Assembly: GCF_018618415.1 (NCBI RefSeq)
Contig: NZ_JACSMA010000001.1
Coordinates: forward strand, 248,001-312,000
Origin: Exiguobacterium sp. s146
GTDB lineage: Bacteria > Bacillota > Bacilli > Exiguobacteriales > Exiguobacteriaceae
Length of the DNA: 64,000 nt
Direction of reading: 5' to 3'
Made by a program: the position numbers and the translations under genes. The notes below the pieces were generated by a model. It had not been told where the DNA came from. It worked only from the letters and a program-made list of their open reading frames with translations, and ran no database searches. Shown one piece after another: positions 56,923 through 64,000 of this stretch. How positions within the stretch are numbered: position 1 is the first letter of the stretch; every line of letters starts with the position of its first letter.

Positions 56923-56964
56923 TGGCATTTATTCATACGTGTTACCATAAATTTATAAATGCCA
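56923..56964 (+). promoter_or_regulatory. 10-bp inverted repeat in front of the transporter genes
   Basis: TGGCATTTAT at 56923 and ATAAATGCCA at 56955 are perfect complements with 22 bases between, ending just before the AAGGAG ribosome site. It could be an operator or an RNA hairpin that controls translation of the 4-TM protein. Confidence 0.45.
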
Positions 56965-56981
56965 TCTGTAAGGAGTAGGTC

Positions 56982-57422
56982 ATGAAATATTCTTTATTTA
57001 GATTTAATGATGTGTTTGAAGCTTCTGCCATCTATCTCTTCTGTTTTGTCTCAAATTTGATATTGATGTATGTGCAGACTGTAGATTTAGAAGGTTCGTT
57101 TATCTTAATGTCATTCATTGAGAGCATTGTTGACTATCAATTGATCATCAGCATTCTTCTCACGTTTATCATGATGATCTTCCATTATCAATTTTTAAAT
57201 CGGAGAAAAACAGAGATTTCTTGCCGCATCCTTGTCGGAGACACGAAACAAAAAGTGATTCGTCGCTACATGTTAAATAGTCTAGCGATCTTGGGGTTCA
57301 GTTTTTTATTATCCCTTTCATTGAACTTTTACTTAGATTTGAATGTAACCAGCAACCTTTATCTCGTCTTGCTGTTTATCGTATATATATTAATTAGTGC
57401 AGGTCAGGTGAAAAGAGAATGA
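56982..57422 (+). CDS. 4-TM membrane protein with FtsX-like loop
   Basis: A 146-residue protein with four membrane helices (about 13-33, 52-71, 95-116, 123-142). The cytoplasmic loop RRKTEISCRILVGDTKQKVIRRY looks like the coupling loop of FtsX/MacB permeases. It may be one half of a split permease or an immunity protein. GTAAGGAGTAGG precedes the ATG. Its stop overlaps the next start (ATGA). The DNA is markedly more AT-rich than surrounding genes. Confidence 0.7.
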   Translation: MKYSLFRFNDVFEASAIYLFCFVSNLILMYVQTVDLEGSFILMSFIESIVDYQLIISILLTFIMMIFHYQFLNRRKTEISCRILVGDTKQKVIRRYMLNSLAILGFSFLLSLSLNFYLDLNVTSNLYLVLLFIVYILISAGQVKRE

Positions 57423-58639
57423 GAATTTTACACTTTTTTATAACAAGAATATTTTTGAAGCGATGGATCCTTGTTCTGGGAATGATCTTATTACTTTTCC
57501 TAGCGAATTACCTCTCTTTTAGTGCCACGCGTTCCATTATTTCGACTGCTCAAGGCTATCAAGAAATTGAAACGTTCAATCGAGAAGGGAATTATATCGC
57601 CAATTTAAATCCAGAGAGTGAAGCCGATTTTGATCGAATCGACATCAAGGAAACGCGAAAGCTTTATGAGTATTTAAATAACAATCATACATATGCCTTA
57701 CAAGCTGACGGCTTTACGACCTCTTTAGAGAATGAACATGATATGGAAGTGTCGTTTAATTACATCAATGAAGAGGCGTACCAACTCAATCAATTCAAGT
57801 TGGCGCAAGGCGATCAGTTGAACTTTGATTATCAATTTAAACAAGATGACATTCCGGTTCTGATAGGTGGAGGTCTGGCTTCAACGTATCCGGTAGGATC
57901 TAAAATCGAAATCACGGATCCGGTCACCCAACAAGCGGTTGATTTGAGAGTGCAAGGGGTCTTGGAGAAAAATACGCACCGCTCGAACTTTTATGCACCG
58001 AATTCAAAGAACTACTATAACTTTTCAGTCATCGTCCCCGTCAACGAGCCGTTTATTCAAAGTGCGGGTCTTGACCTCCACTTGAACGGTTTGATGGACA
58101 TCGTGTTGCTCGATTCGACGAAAGAAGAAGCAACGAAGTTGAATGAACAGATTCAGAACAATCTAGGGTTGGACTTTAACTTTTTTAGCCAACAAGAAAA
58201 CTTTAATTACTTTGAAGATTATTATGTAAGCTCTTTGAAGATGATTAGTGCGATTACGCTCGTGTTACTCGTCGTCATTGTGTGTCTGGCGACTTGGAAT
58301 ACATTAATCAGTGTTCGGCTCATGATTAAAGATTTTACGGTCAATTTATTAGTGGGATTAAGTTACTCCAAACTGAGAACCATTTTTTATAGCTACTTTG
58401 CGATTTTGTTCTCGATCAACCTCGTCATCTTATTCGCAATCACCGCCTTCAATCGATACGGTTTTTGGATGAGGAAAGATTCGATTTTTGCCACGTATGG
58501 GGTATTTGGCTTAATCAGTATGGATTGGATCGCTTTCTTAGGTGTTCTATTGATTGACGTGATCATAGGGGTGATGATTGTGGAACTGGCGCTCAAAAAA
58601 ATCAAGGGTATTCCAATCTCGGTGGGGGTTTTGCAATGA
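57419..58639 (+). CDS. MacB/FtsX-like ABC transporter permease
   Basis: A 406-residue permease with one N-terminal membrane helix (about 14-34), an outer domain of about 240 residues and three C-terminal helices (about 275-300, 322-345, 365-390), the MacB topology. Such permeases export or sense peptides rather than import nutrients. The outer domain has no family I know. It overlaps both neighbours by 4 bases, so it is translated with the ATPase. Codon use is AT-rich. Confidence 0.8.
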   Translation: MRILHFFITRIFLKRWILVLGMILLLFLANYLSFSATRSIISTAQGYQEIETFNREGNYIANLNPESEADFDRIDIKETRKLYEYLNNNHTYALQADGFTTSLENEHDMEVSFNYINEEAYQLNQFKLAQGDQLNFDYQFKQDDIPVLIGGGLASTYPVGSKIEITDPVTQQAVDLRVQGVLEKNTHRSNFYAPNSKNYYNFSVIVPVNEPFIQSAGLDLHLNGLMDIVLLDSTKEEATKLNEQIQNNLGLDFNFFSQQENFNYFEDYYVSSLKMISAITLVLLVVIVCLATWNTLISVRLMIKDFTVNLLVGLSYSKLRTIFYSYFAILFSINLVILFAITAFNRYGFWMRKDSIFATYGVFGLISMDWIAFLGVLLIDVIIGVMIVELALKKIKGIPISVGVLQ

Positions 58640-59298
58640 GTAGCATCATCAAGTTAGAAATTCAGAAAAAAGCGTTCGATAAGAAAGGATTTTCCATCCT
58701 GCATGATTTTGAATTAGAGGTTCAACCGGGGGAAAAGCTCTCGATAATAGGGGAGTCTGGCGTCGGGAAGACCTCGTTGCTCAATATCATCGGGTTGCTG
58801 GATACACGCTACCAAGGGAGCTATGAGCTATTTGATTCATCTGTTCAGGGGCTGTCACGGGATACATTAGCGAAATGGCGTAATCAAAAGATTGGATTCG
58901 TGCTTCAGGAATCGGCACTCATTGATTCGCTGACCATCGAGGACAATATTAAGTTACCGCTCATGTATGCCAATCTCGAAAGAGACCCACGCGCCCAGGA
59001 ACACTTCAAGCGGATTGTAAGTAAGATTGGAATCGAGTCCATTTTGAAGAAGAAACCGTTGGAATGTTCGGGCGGACAACGGTCGCGAGCTGTTTTTGCG
59101 AGGGCTGTCATTATGAATCCCCAAATCATTTTATCCGATGAGCCGACTGCGTCACTAGACCCGGAAAACAAAGAGCGTATCATCGATTTATTGTTTGAGA
59201 TGAATCGCGAGTTCAATACGACAGTGATTACCGTGACACATGATTTGGACGTGGCCAATCGTCACGAGCGAATCATTAAGCTGAAAAGGAGCGAATAA
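58636..59298 (+). CDS. ABC transporter ATPase (MacB/LolD type)
   Basis: A 220-residue ATPase. Walker A is GESGVGKTS near residue 39, the Q-loop is FVLQESALIDSLT near 92, the signature is CSGGQRSRAVFARA near 141, and Walker B ends in LSDEPTASLDPEN with the switch His in VTHDLD. It pairs with the overlapping permease gene to form a peptide exporter or self-protection pump. Confidence 0.88.
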   Translation: MSSIIKLEIQKKAFDKKGFSILHDFELEVQPGEKLSIIGESGVGKTSLLNIIGLLDTRYQGSYELFDSSVQGLSRDTLAKWRNQKIGFVLQESALIDSLTIEDNIKLPLMYANLERDPRAQEHFKRIVSKIGIESILKKKPLECSGGQRSRAVFARAVIMNPQIILSDEPTASLDPENKERIIDLLFEMNREFNTTVITVTHDLDVANRHERIIKLKRSE

Positions 59299-59299
59299 A

Positions 59300-59455
59300 A
59301 TGGGATTCATCGCAATGGTCTTGTCCTTCCTATTCGGTATCTTCTTTACCGTGATTGGTGTGGTTCGTAGAAAACAAAACATGTTTTACAAATTGTTGAT
59401 TGTCTTAGGGGTAGCTCTCCTCGTTGTAGCAGTATATCTGGCAAGGCCGCAATGA
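59300..59455 (+). CDS. Two-TM protein of 51 residues, candidate immunity protein
   Basis: The frame reads MGFIAMVLSFLFGIFFTVIG, then VVRRKQNMFYKLL and a second hydrophobic segment IVLGVALLVVAVYLA. It starts right after the ATPase stop behind AAAAGGAGCG and ends before the shared terminator. Small two-helix basic membrane proteins often give immunity to bacteriocins; that role is an inference from position. Confidence 0.6.
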   Translation: MGFIAMVLSFLFGIFFTVIGVVRRKQNMFYKLLIVLGVALLVVAVYLARPQ

Positions 59456-59512
59456 GGACGGACTCAATCCGTTTCCGACTATGGGGAGGCGGGGAAAATA
59501 AGGAATGCCAAA

Positions 59513-59538
59513 CAGGCAGGTCGCCATCGACCTGCCTG
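59513..59538. terminator. Terminator at the right cassette edge, second copy of a duplicated hairpin
   Basis: CAGGCAGGTCG and CGACCTGCCTG form the same 11-bp stem as at 56136, here with a 4-base loop and followed by TTTT. It serves the cassette and the convergent DUF1801 gene. Confidence 0.85.
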
Positions 59539-59540
59539 TT

Positions 59541-59963
59541 TTAACGTGCTTCGTACGCCGCAATCCATTGCTCCGGCGTCATCTTCGAGACGAGCTCGCC
59601 AATCAACTCGTACGGGATGTGCTTGACGTTGCCGAAACGGATACAGCTCTTGCCCATGTTCAATTTCGTCGGCACTTGGGCGGCGTAGGCCTCCTCGAAC
59701 CAGCGGAGCAGTTCCGGGTCGCTATAGACGCCCATATGATACAAGGCGACGTGGTTCTTCTGGGCGATGACACTCAAAAACGGGAGCGGGCTGCCCGGCG
59801 TGACGTGATAGCCGGACGGATACGTCGATAGCGGGACGGCATAATGGATGCCGTTCCCGTCGGTCGTCTTCTCGAACCCGGCCGGCAAGTTCGTATCGAT
59901 GACGTCAATCAAATGGATGAAGGCGTCGAGACGTTTGTCGTCGACGAGTGTCGTATAGTCCAT
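59541..59963 (-). CDS. DUF1801 family protein
   Basis: A 140-residue soluble protein with the DUF1801 pattern: GIHYAVPLSTYP, LPFLSVIAQKNHVALYHMGVY and LNMGKSCIRFGNVKHIP. The fold is related to YdhG-like proteins; the function is not established. Its start overlaps the stop of the DUF2200 gene by one base, so the two form an operon. Confidence 0.78.
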   Translation of the reverse strand: MDYTTLVDDKRLDAFIHLIDVIDTNLPAGFEKTTDGNGIHYAVPLSTYPSGYHVTPGSPLPFLSVIAQKNHVALYHMGVYSDPELLRWFEEAYAAQVPTKLNMGKSCIRFGNVKHIPYELIGELVSKMTPEQWIAAYEAR

Positions 59964-60319
59964 TACTGTTCGCCTCCCCGCAAAATCTTCGTCATCGCCT
60001 TGCCTTTGGCGAGCTCATCGATGAGCTTATCCAAATAGCGGATCTCGCGCATGAGCGGCTCCTCGACGTTCTCGACGCGGACGCCGCAGACGACGCCTTT
60101 GATGAGGGAGCGATCCTCGTTCATATGAGGTGCCGTGGTGAAGAACGTGTCAAAGTCGACCTCGGCAGCGAGTTGACGCTCGAGCCCAGCCTCGTCATAA
60201 CCGGTCAGCCAGCGGATGATCGTATCGACTTCGTCTTTCGTCCTGCCTTTCCGTTCGGCTTTCGAGACGTAGAGCGGATAGACGCTCGCAAAGCTCGTTG
60301 TGTAAATACGGTGTGCCAT
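59963..60319 (-). CDS. DUF2200 family protein
   Basis: A 118-residue protein with [26 protein letters not shown] and [14 protein letters not shown], which match the DUF2200 family of unknown function. It is divergent from a MarR gene and shares the intergenic operators with it, so MarR may repress this operon as well. Confidence 0.78.
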   Translation of the reverse strand: MAHRIYTTSFASVYPLYVSKAERKGRTKDEVDTIIRWLTGYDEAGLERQLAAEVDFDTFFTTAPHMNEDRSLIKGVVCGVRVENVEEPLMREIRYLDKLIDELAKGKAMTKILRGGEQ

Positions 60320-60392
60320 GAAATCCCCTCGTTTCGTGGAATGATACCTTCATTTTCTCACATAATCATAATGTGTACCTAAAAGTTTTTTT

Positions 60393-60446
60393 GTTGCAAA
60401 TGCAACTAAATCAATTATACTGAATATAACGTATTGCAAATACAAC
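60393..60446 (+). promoter_or_regulatory. MarR promoter with two palindromic operators
   Basis: TTGCAA (60394-60399) and TATACT (60416-60421) are 16 bases apart. GTTGCAAATGCAAC (60393-60406) is a palindrome over the -35, and GTATTGCAAATACAAC (60431-60446) is a second, related site downstream of the start point. This layout fits autorepression. Confidence 0.65.
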
Positions 60447-60461
60447 AATCAGGAGGATTGT

Positions 60462-60914
60462 ATGAGAGACCAGTTGCGTGAAATCGGGATGATCGCCCGT
60501 GCCCTCGACTCGATCAGCAATATCGAGTTCAAGGAGCTCGAGCTGACGAAAGGGCAATATTTGTATTTGGTCCGGATTTGTGAAGAGCCGGGCATCATCC
60601 AAGAGAAGCTCGCCGAACTGATCAAAGTCGACCGGACGACGGCGGCGCGGGCGATTCAAAAGTTGGAGACGAACGGGTTAATCACCAAACAGGACGACCC
60701 GTACAACAAGAAAATCAAACGGCTCGTCCCGACCGAACAGGGGCAGGCGCTGTACCCGGTCATCATCCGCGAACACGAGCATTCGACGGATGTCGCGCTC
60801 GCCGGGCTGAGCGATCAGGAAGCCGAGCAGCTACTCCGGCTGTTGAAGCGGGTCCGCCACAATATCGAAGGGGACTGGGATGCCGTGAAAAAAGGGAAGA
60901 AACGAGACTACTAG
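60462..60914 (+). CDS. MarR family transcriptional regulator
   Basis: A 150-residue winged-helix regulator: KGQYLYLVRICEEPGIIQEKLAELIKVDRTTAARAIQKLE is the HTH region (about 27-66) and DDPYNKKIKRLVPTEQG the wing (about 75-91). AGGAGGATT precedes the ATG. It lies 11 bases before a PaiA-like gene, so both may respond to the same signal. The ligand is unknown. Confidence 0.88.
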   Translation: MRDQLREIGMIARALDSISNIEFKELELTKGQYLYLVRICEEPGIIQEKLAELIKVDRTTAARAIQKLETNGLITKQDDPYNKKIKRLVPTEQGQALYPVIIREHEHSTDVALAGLSDQEAEQLLRLLKRVRHNIEGDWDAVKKGKKRDY

Positions 60915-60925
60915 GGGGAACAATC

Positions 60926-61444
60926 ATGATCACCATCAAAGCTTGTACAATCGAAGACGTTGACGCACTTCGCACCATCAGCATCGAGACGTTCACGGAG
61001 ACGTTCGAATCTGAGAATGACCCGGCGCATTTAGCCGCGTATCTCGAGCGGGCATACAACGTAGCGCAACTTAAAAAAGAGCTTTCGAATTCGGACTCAC
61101 AGTTCTTCTTCGCCATACTTGACGGGGAAGTCGCCGGATATCTAAAAGTGAACGCCAACAACGCCCAGACCGAGGCCATGGGCGAGGAGGCGTTCGAACT
61201 CGAACGGATTTATGTGCGTCGTGCCTTCCAAGGAAGCGGTGTCGGCAAGGCGTTGTATGACCAGGCCATCACATGCGCGAACGAACTGAACAAGCGTGAG
61301 ATTTGGCTCGGCGTCTGGGAACATAACCAGAAGGCACTCGCCTTTTATAAGAAGCATGGCTTCGTCCAAACTGGGGCGCACACGTTCTATATGGGCGATG
61401 ACGCCCAAGTCGATTTGATTATGGCCAAGCCGCTTCGTCCGTGA
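60926..61444 (+). CDS. paiA: Spermine/spermidine N-acetyltransferase PaiA
   Basis: A 172-residue GNAT enzyme closely resembling Bacillus PaiA throughout: LRTISIETFTETFES near the N-terminus, LSNSDSQFFFAILDGEVAGYLKVN, FQGSGVGKALYDQA for acetyl-CoA, and KKHGFVQTGAHTFYMGDDAQVDLIMAK at the end. It acetylates polyamines and so controls their level. It probably shares a transcript with the MarR gene. Its last 26 bases overlap the convergent dehalogenase gene. Confidence 0.88.
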   Translation: MITIKACTIEDVDALRTISIETFTETFESENDPAHLAAYLERAYNVAQLKKELSNSDSQFFFAILDGEVAGYLKVNANNAQTEAMGEEAFELERIYVRRAFQGSGVGKALYDQAITCANELNKREIWLGVWEHNQKALAFYKKHGFVQTGAHTFYMGDDAQVDLIMAKPLRP

Positions 61445-62105
61445 CCCATTCTAAGATTCCAGACAAGTCCTCGTAGACGGCATCCGGAGCCAGGTCGGGC
61501 ATGTCGAGCGGTTTGGCGTCGCGGTTGATCCAAGCGGTATGGAAGCCGAAGTTCTTCGCACCGGCGATGTCCCAGCCGTTCGAGGACAGGAACAGTACCT
61601 CGTCCCGTTTCAGCCCGCTTTTTTTGAACCAATGCATGTACGCGGCCGGTGATGGTTTGGCTTGTTTGATGCCGTCGATGCTGACGAGTTCATCGAACAA
61701 ATTGGTGAATCCGGCGTTGTGGATGAGCGCCTCGAGCATCGCATCCGTCCCGTTCGAGAGAACGACGGTCCGTTTATGATGCAGCTGGTGCAACACATCC
61801 GCGACCTCTTCGTATGGCGACAGCTCGGCATACGTGGCGATCAATGCGTCCTCCGTCTCGGTTGTCCACGTCACTTCGGCCGCCGCCAAGGCGTATCGCA
61901 GGGCATCGCGCGTGACGACGGAGAAGTCCTCGTAACGCCCCATAATGTGGCGGGTGAAGAAGTAGTCGAGTTGTTTCGTCCGCCACGTTTGACTGATATG
62001 GTCACCTTTTCCGGGGAACTGTTCGTCACACGCCGCCTTAACGGAATGGACGTCGAACAAGGTCCCGTATACATCGAACACGAATGCTTTAATCGTCGGT
62101 TTCAT
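61419..62105 (-). CDS. Haloacid dehalogenase type II (HAD superfamily)
   Basis: A 228-residue HAD protein. Motif I is FDVYGTLFDVHSV near residue 9, the LSNGT motif II is near 114, and SSNGWDIAGAKNFGF marks the L-2-haloacid dehalogenase branch. It may hydrolyse 2-haloacids, or another small substrate. GGAGGGATC precedes the ATG at 62103-62105; a longer N-terminus is possible. It overlaps paiA tail to tail and separates paiA from paiB. Confidence 0.83.
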   Translation of the reverse strand: MKPTIKAFVFDVYGTLFDVHSVKAACDEQFPGKGDHISQTWRTKQLDYFFTRHIMGRYEDFSVVTRDALRYALAAAEVTWTTETEDALIATYAELSPYEEVADVLHQLHHKRTVVLSNGTDAMLEALIHNAGFTNLFDELVSIDGIKQAKPSPAAYMHWFKKSGLKRDEVLFLSSNGWDIAGAKNFGFHTAWINRDAKPLDMPDLAPDAVYEDLSGILEWVTDEAAWP

Positions 62106-62212
62106 AGAGATCCCTCCTTGGTTGAATCGCGTCATCTACTCTTTACCCTAGTTGGCATGAATTATACAGGAGGGCCAGTCAGTTGATGAACGAACCAGAC
62201 AGGAGGAATACG

Positions 62213-62809
62213 ATGTACGTCCCAAAACTTTACGCCGTGAACGATCCGAAAGAAGTGCACGATTTCTTGAAGGCGCATCCGTTCGGCACCATCGTCACGT
62301 ATGATGGGCAAAAACCGATCGCGACGCACGTGCCACTCCGTTTCCATAAGGAAGAGGGCCGCGTCTGGTTCACGACCCACATCGCCAAAAACAATCCACA
62401 ATGGCAAACGATTGAAGACCAGACCGTGCTCCTGATCGTCCAAGGTCCGGACGCCTACGTCTCGGCATCGTGGTACGGCCATGAGGACGTGTCGACGTGG
62501 AACTATCAGGCCGTCCATGCATACGGACAGGCGACTATCCTGAATGCGGAACAACTCGAGGAAGACTTGGCCGGACTGCTTCAAGACCATGAAGGGGACC
62601 GAGAGCACGCTGTCGTCTGGGAGGAACTGTCCGAACCGGTGCAGCGGCAGAAATATGGCGTCGTCGGGTTCCGCATCGACATTTCGGAGGTGCAGGCGGC
62701 GTTCAAGCTGAGCCAAAATCGAAACGAAACGGATTATGCACGCATCGTCTCCGAACTCAAACAGGCGGGGTGTCCGATGGCAGATGTGATGCGAGCACAT
62801 AAAAAATAA
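62213..62809 (+). CDS. paiB: PaiB, FMN-binding negative regulator
   Basis: A 198-residue split-barrel protein close to Bacillus PaiB: MYVPKLYAVNDPKEVHDFL, FGTIVTYDGQ, ATHVPL, PQWQTIEDQTVLLIVQGPDAYVSASWY and VSTWNYQAVHAYG. PaiB works with PaiA in Bacillus, where the two are adjacent and affect sporulation and degradative enzymes. AGGAGGAATACG precedes the ATG at 62213. The gene is cut off from paiA here by the dehalogenase on the other strand. Confidence 0.87.
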   Translation: MYVPKLYAVNDPKEVHDFLKAHPFGTIVTYDGQKPIATHVPLRFHKEEGRVWFTTHIAKNNPQWQTIEDQTVLLIVQGPDAYVSASWYGHEDVSTWNYQAVHAYGQATILNAEQLEEDLAGLLQDHEGDREHAVVWEELSEPVQRQKYGVVGFRIDISEVQAAFKLSQNRNETDYARIVSELKQAGCPMADVMRAHKK

Positions 62810-62858
62810 CCCTTCCCTCGTCTGCGTGACTTAATCGCAGATGGAGGAAGGGTTTGTT
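62808..62858 (+). terminator. Terminator after paiB
   Basis: AACCCTTCCCTC and a TCTGCG/CGCAGA inner stem pair with GAGGAAGGGTTT, followed by GTTT. It also faces the convergent yesL gene. Confidence 0.8.
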
Positions 62859-63479
62859 TCATGAAGACTTGATGTCGACATGACGGTTCATGATGGCGCG
62901 GTCTAACTGGTGGAGGTACAGTTTCGTCATTAAAAACACGATGAACGAAAAGCCGAACAACAAATAGAGCGGAGAGCGATACGCGAGCATACCAAGCGCT
63001 GTGAATAACAAGAGCGCGAGCACGACAATATAGCCATATCGCATGATGCTGAATAACGCCAACTTCAAGGCATCCATCGTCTTCATCTCGTAGTGCGTCA
63101 AAATCGGAAACAGGAATAACGATAGGGAGGTGAAGACAAATCCGATCACGAACAGACCGGTGAAGAGAATCGTTTGCCCGGTATCGATTTGACGAATGAG
63201 CAAAAAGTCGATCAATAAGACGAATACAAACAAGGTCCAGGCTACACCTAGCTTATAATGACGGCGCACTCCTTCATTAAAGAAGCGGAAGTAGGCGCGG
63301 AACACGCTGTAATCTTGGTTGACCGACCATTGCCGTGTGACGGCATGTAAAGCGTACAAGGCCGGGAACAACGTGATGACAGGCAGAATGCTCAGTAAGA
63401 AGACCACGTTCAGTTGCACCAGGCTGGTGACAAATTCGAGCGCTTGGAATAGCTTGTTGTGTTCATGTTTTAAATTCAT
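62859..63479 (-). CDS. YesL/DUF624 family membrane protein
   Basis: A 206-residue protein with about six membrane helices. The N-terminal ALYALHAVTRQW and the overall layout match DUF624 (YesL), found beside carbohydrate genes in Bacillus; its role is unknown. GGAGGTCCTC precedes the chosen ATG. It follows the araR-like gene on the same strand with a short gap. Confidence 0.78.
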   Translation of the reverse strand: MNLKHEHNKLFQALEFVTSLVQLNVVFLLSILPVITLFPALYALHAVTRQWSVNQDYSVFRAYFRFFNEGVRRHYKLGVAWTLFVFVLLIDFLLIRQIDTGQTILFTGLFVIGFVFTSLSLFLFPILTHYEMKTMDALKLALFSIMRYGYIVVLALLLFTALGMLAYRSPLYLLFGFSFIVFLMTKLYLHQLDRAIMNRHVDIKSS

Positions 63480-63506
63480 GAGGACCTCCAAGAAGTTAGC
63501 AGAGAA

Positions 63507-64000
63507 TCAGCCTAATTTAGATTCGAGACGATTATAGGGTGCGGTCGAGTTACGAACGATCAATTCAGGTTCATACGTATGTGACGGTGGCGTATCCTTT
63601 TTCTCGACAGCCGCGATAATCCACTCGGCTGCGGCACGGCCTAATTCTTGCTTCGGGTGGATGATTGAAGTCAGTTTCACCTCTGTCGCGACGGCAAGCA
63701 CCGAGTCGTCATATCCGACGAGTGAGACGTCTTGCGGGACAGAGAGGCGCAGATTTCTCAACTGGTCCAACACGTTAAGGGCGAGTTGGTCGTTATAACA
63801 GACGATAGCACTCGGCCGTTCGTCCGCGTTCTCGAACACTTGATGAATCACGTCATAAAAAGAAGGCACAAGTTCTTCTGTCGTATACGTTATAATTAAT
63901 TCTGGCTCTAGGGGGAGATTGTATTCTCGGAACGCACGTATAAAGCCGCGCATCCGATGGACCCCTTGAAGATCATCTGTTTTGAAGAGTCCCATGATGC
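63507..64000 (-). CDS. araR: AraR-like transcriptional repressor, C-terminal part
   Basis: The visible 164 residues are the end of a LacI-type effector domain: GLFKTDDLQGVHRMRGFIRAFRE, AIVCYNDQLALNVLDQLR, VSLVGYDDSVLAVATEVKLTSIIHPKQELGRAAAEW. This matches AraR, the arabinose repressor that joins a GntR HTH to a LacI domain, better than other LacI proteins. The DNA-binding part lies beyond the right edge. If correct, arabinose genes should follow outside the window. Confidence 0.8.
   Translation of the reverse strand, partial: IMGLFKTDDLQGVHRMRGFIRAFREYNLPLEPELIITYTTEELVPSFYDVIHQVFENADERPSAIVCYNDQLALNVLDQLRNLRLSVPQDVSLVGYDDSVLAVATEVKLTSIIHPKQELGRAAAEWIIAAVEKKDTPPSHTYEPELIVRNSTAPYNRLESKLG

Overview
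The window looks like chromosome from an Exiguobacterium-like Bacillales member: a low-GC Firmicute lineage, but with many codons ending in C or G and strongly biased codon use. The clearest clues are the Bacillus-type order F1Fo-ATP synthase - DUF1146 - murA - mbl - flhO - flhP - mscL - fabZ. In Bacillus, spoIID, spoIIQ and spoIIID lie between murA and mbl; here the two genes are adjacent, as expected for a motile rod that does not form spores. The genus call is an inference from gene order and protein similarity remembered from known families; no search was run.

Layout. 1-1665: end of a glycolate (or related 2-hydroxyacid) oxidase operon (glcF partial, glcD) with a cre-like CcpA site upstream. 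2068-9371: the nine-gene atp operon plus atpZ, from promoter to terminator. 9512-13782: an EAL/HDOD signalling protein, DUF1146, murA and mbl. 13841-20043: an insert relative to the Bacillus order, holding a DUF4275 gene, an SDR, a decayed two-component system and an intact sensor kinase. Inside it lies a terminator that appears to have been split by a 253-bp insertion carrying a palindromic repeat. 20063-24656: flhO-flhP (SigD-type promoter), glycerate kinase, mscL, and an epuA-fabZ-lipoprotein operon behind a FapR-like box. 24715-30612: a chemoreceptor, a C45-type hydrolase, an acetyltransferase, a methyltransferase and a Fe-S photolyase. 30632-36236: a glycerol-3-phosphate regulon (glpP-ugpCAEB-ugpQ) with its own GlpP-type terminator leader. 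36219-38766: two tiny membrane proteins, a soluble PAS kinase and an SH3b-M23 hydrolase. 39181-46415: a copper cluster (copL-mco divergent from copB, a BNR-type lipoprotein, and a two-component system). 46492-50822: a MurE-like ligase, a DUF305 protein, small proteins, terC and dedA. 50900-56169: a HAD phosphatase behind a BglG/LicT-type RNA antiterminator site, an Rrf2 regulator divergent from an NmrA-type reductase, a TVP38 protein and a second chemoreceptor. 56345-59538: an AT-rich cassette. 59541-64000: DUF1801 and DUF2200 genes divergent from a MarR gene, paiA/paiB split by a haloacid dehalogenase, yesL, and the end of an araR-like repressor.

The most interesting unit is the AT-rich cassette at 56345-59538. 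It encodes a secreted, strongly cationic, Trp/Tyr-rich, Cys-free peptide, followed by a 4-TM FtsX-like protein, a MacB/FtsX-like permease, an ABC ATPase and a 51-residue two-TM protein. The cassette is bracketed by two nearly identical terminator hairpins. It resembles the secreted-peptide plus dedicated ABC transporter arrangement of lactococcin 972-type bacteriocin loci, but the peptide does not clearly fit that family, so it is a candidate undescribed bacteriocin and immunity system.

Regulatory sites are unusually legible here: a LicT/BglG RAT, a GlpP leader, a FapR-like box, a pair of MarR-type palindromes, paired palindromes at terC, a palindrome at the Rrf2-controlled reductase, and a nonsense codon (TGG to TAG) in a response regulator. 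No rRNA, tRNA, CRISPR array or transposase was seen.
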